The notes under the pieces were generated by a model. That model was not told where the DNA came from. It worked only from the letters and a program-made list of their open reading frames with translations, and searched no databases. Positions 63,309 to 64,000 of a stretch of DNA of 64,000 nt are shown here, piece by piece; positions within the stretch are counted from its first letter, which is position 1; each line of letters starts with the position of its first letter. The translations under genes were made by a program, and so were the position numbers. The DNA is from an uncultured Opitutia bacterium (GTDB lineage Bacteria; Verrucomicrobiota; Verrucomicrobiia; Opitutales; Opitutaceae), in the NCBI GenBank assembly GCA_903834135.1, contig CAILHZ010000016.1:459001-523000 (forward strand), in the 5' to 3' direction.

Positions 63309-63337
63309 TTGACAAATGAAACTGAGTCTCATTAACT
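63309..63337 (+). promoter_or_regulatory. feoAB promoter with Fur/DtxR-like operator
   Basis: TTGACA (63309-63314) is a consensus -35 box; a weak -10 (TTAACT, 63332-63337) follows at 17 bp. The spacer is filled by the dyad AATGAAACTGAGTCTCATT (63315-63333), symmetric except at one base pair. Location over the core promoter of an iron(II) transport operon suggests iron-dependent repression. Confidence 0.6.
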
Positions 63338-63409
63338 AGTGTTTGCTGGGTATTTTTCTTCCCTCTATAGCCAATCTTAACCCGTTGTTTATATGCAAGA
63401 ACATATATC

Positions 63410-63436
63410 ATAAGTATCTTTTTATAAACGACTTAT
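63410..63436. promoter_or_regulatory. Weak dyad ATAAGT-N15-ACTTAT before feoA
   Basis: Six-bp arms with the same outer spacing (AAGT-N15-ACTT) as the stronger dyads near emrA, the Ig-like gene and the porin. The inner bases match only partly. It ends 7 bp before the feoA GTG. Confidence 0.3.
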
Positions 63437-63443
63437 ATTAACA

Positions 63444-63680
63444 GTGGCTCAAGAAATTAAACTCTCTGAATTAGCAATTGGTGCTACTGCTGTGGTGCGC
63501 GCGTATCCGAAAGCGGGGACTGAATTTATTCGTTTACGTGAGATGGGCGTTTTACCTGGGACTTCTATTACTCTTATTCGCACAGCTCCTTTAGGAGATC
63601 CCCTCGAGATTAAAGTAAGGGGATATCGTCTTACGCTTCGCAAAAGTGAAGCGGAGTTCGTGCTCGTGGAAACAACCTAA
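63444..63680 (+). CDS. feoA: Ferrous iron transport protein A
   Basis: A 78-residue SH3-like FeoA with LSELAIGATAVVRAY, the family motif RLREMGVLPGTSITLIRTAPLGDP and a late LRKSEAEFV. It works with FeoB in Fe(II) uptake. The start is GTG. feoB begins 8 bp after the stop, forming an operon behind a Fur-like operator. Confidence 0.92.
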   Translation: MAQEIKLSELAIGATAVVRAYPKAGTEFIRLREMGVLPGTSITLIRTAPLGDPLEIKVRGYRLTLRKSEAEFVLVETT

Positions 63681-63688
63681 GGCGTGTC

Positions 63689-64000
63689 ATGGCCCCAAGT
63701 TTAACGAGTGCGCCTCAAAGTCGGTCTTTTGTTTATGCTTTAGTAGGCAATCCAAACTGCGGGAAAAGTACGCTCTTTAATGCCCTGACTGGATTAAAAC
63801 AAAAAGTCGGTAATTACCCAGGTGTAACTGTCGAAAAGAAAATAGGTACCGTTTATTCGCAACATGGTACCGCAATGTCAGTGATAGATCTTCCTGGTTC
63901 TTATTCCCTGGCATCTCGCTCTCCAGATGAAGCCGTAACACGTGATGTACTTTTGGGTAGACGTCCAGACACACCAGCTCCAGACAGAATTCTGTGTGTC
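63689..64000 (+). CDS. feoB: Ferrous iron transport protein B, N-terminal G domain (partial, runs off window)
   Basis: The first 104 codons encode a FeoB GTPase domain: G1 loop GNPNCGKST, the G2 threonine region YPGVTVEKK and G3 DLPGSYSL. The transmembrane part is outside the window. FeoB is the Fe(II) permease of the inner membrane. Confidence 0.93.
   Translation, partial: MAPSLTSAPQSRSFVYALVGNPNCGKSTLFNALTGLKQKVGNYPGVTVEKKIGTVYSQHGTAMSVIDLPGSYSLASRSPDEAVTRDVLLGRRPDTPAPDRILCV

Overview
The window looks like chromosome from a Gram-negative, LPS-bearing member of the Verrucomicrobiota, most likely near the Opitutales. This is inference from gene content; no rRNA is present. Supporting features are a DUF2231 membrane protein fused to a Planctomycete/Verrucomicrobia-type cytochrome c domain (62264-63178), a surface protein with Ig-like domains and the C-terminal repeats common in Opitutaceae (27566-29173), an OmpL-like porin, KdsB, an LptF/G permease and an L-Ara4N operon. 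The DNA is moderately AT-rich. Genes are densely packed on both strands with many short overlaps, and almost none has a Shine-Dalgarno sequence. I see no phage, insertion sequence, integrase or CRISPR array. No gap between genes exceeds 300 bases; the largest (63179-63443) holds the feoAB promoter.

Layout. 1-4360: kamA (partial), carA, kdsB, HPr and tatD. 4414-12235: an N-acetylglucosamine locus with a GlcNAc-type kinase, a sugar-porter MFS transporter with a large extracytoplasmic insertion, a NagB-PIG-L fusion, a secreted GH20 hexosaminidase and a divergent AraC regulator. Together these could take chitobiose or other GlcNAc-glycans to fructose-6-phosphate without a classical NagA. 12242-19402: an orphan ABC ATPase, a dienelactone hydrolase, a LemA/TPM locus, a YuiH-type molybdoenzyme, an RsuA-type pseudouridine synthase and a Tat-exported esterase. 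19544-23542: an EmrA-EmrB-TolC tripartite efflux operon behind two striking palindromes. 23593-33111: a GYF_2 membrane protein, a POT transporter, tRNA-Arg(CCT), rpsR, a Sua5-type threonylcarbamoyl-AMP synthase, the Ig-like surface protein, hisC, a HAD phosphatase, a DEAD-box helicase and a DUF4864 protein. 33215-42096: a porin, a PAP2-nucleotidyltransferase-PIG-L operon, ppnP, a DrrAB-like ABC exporter, an FKBP, a YgjP-like metalloprotease and an M28 peptidase. 42106-44793: rpmH-rnpA-yidD-yidC. 44873-49300: metX-metW, prmB, a rhomboid-like protein and a TPR protein. 49445-58030: an LptF/G permease converging on an arn operon (yceI-arnT-arnB-arnC-arnA N-half-arnA C-half-arnD). 58172-64000: holA, purB, PPi-dependent phosphofructokinase, the cytochrome protein, feoA and the start of feoB.

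Most of the window is housekeeping. The best leads for something new are a repeated dyad (AAGTnnTT-N7-AAnnACTT) beside the efflux operon, surface-protein and porin genes, with a weaker copy before feoA; a possible H-type pseudoknot touching the metX start; the NagB-PIG-L fusion in a pathway lacking NagA; ArnA encoded as two genes with two dyads between them; and an LptF/G gene that appears to start at CTG.
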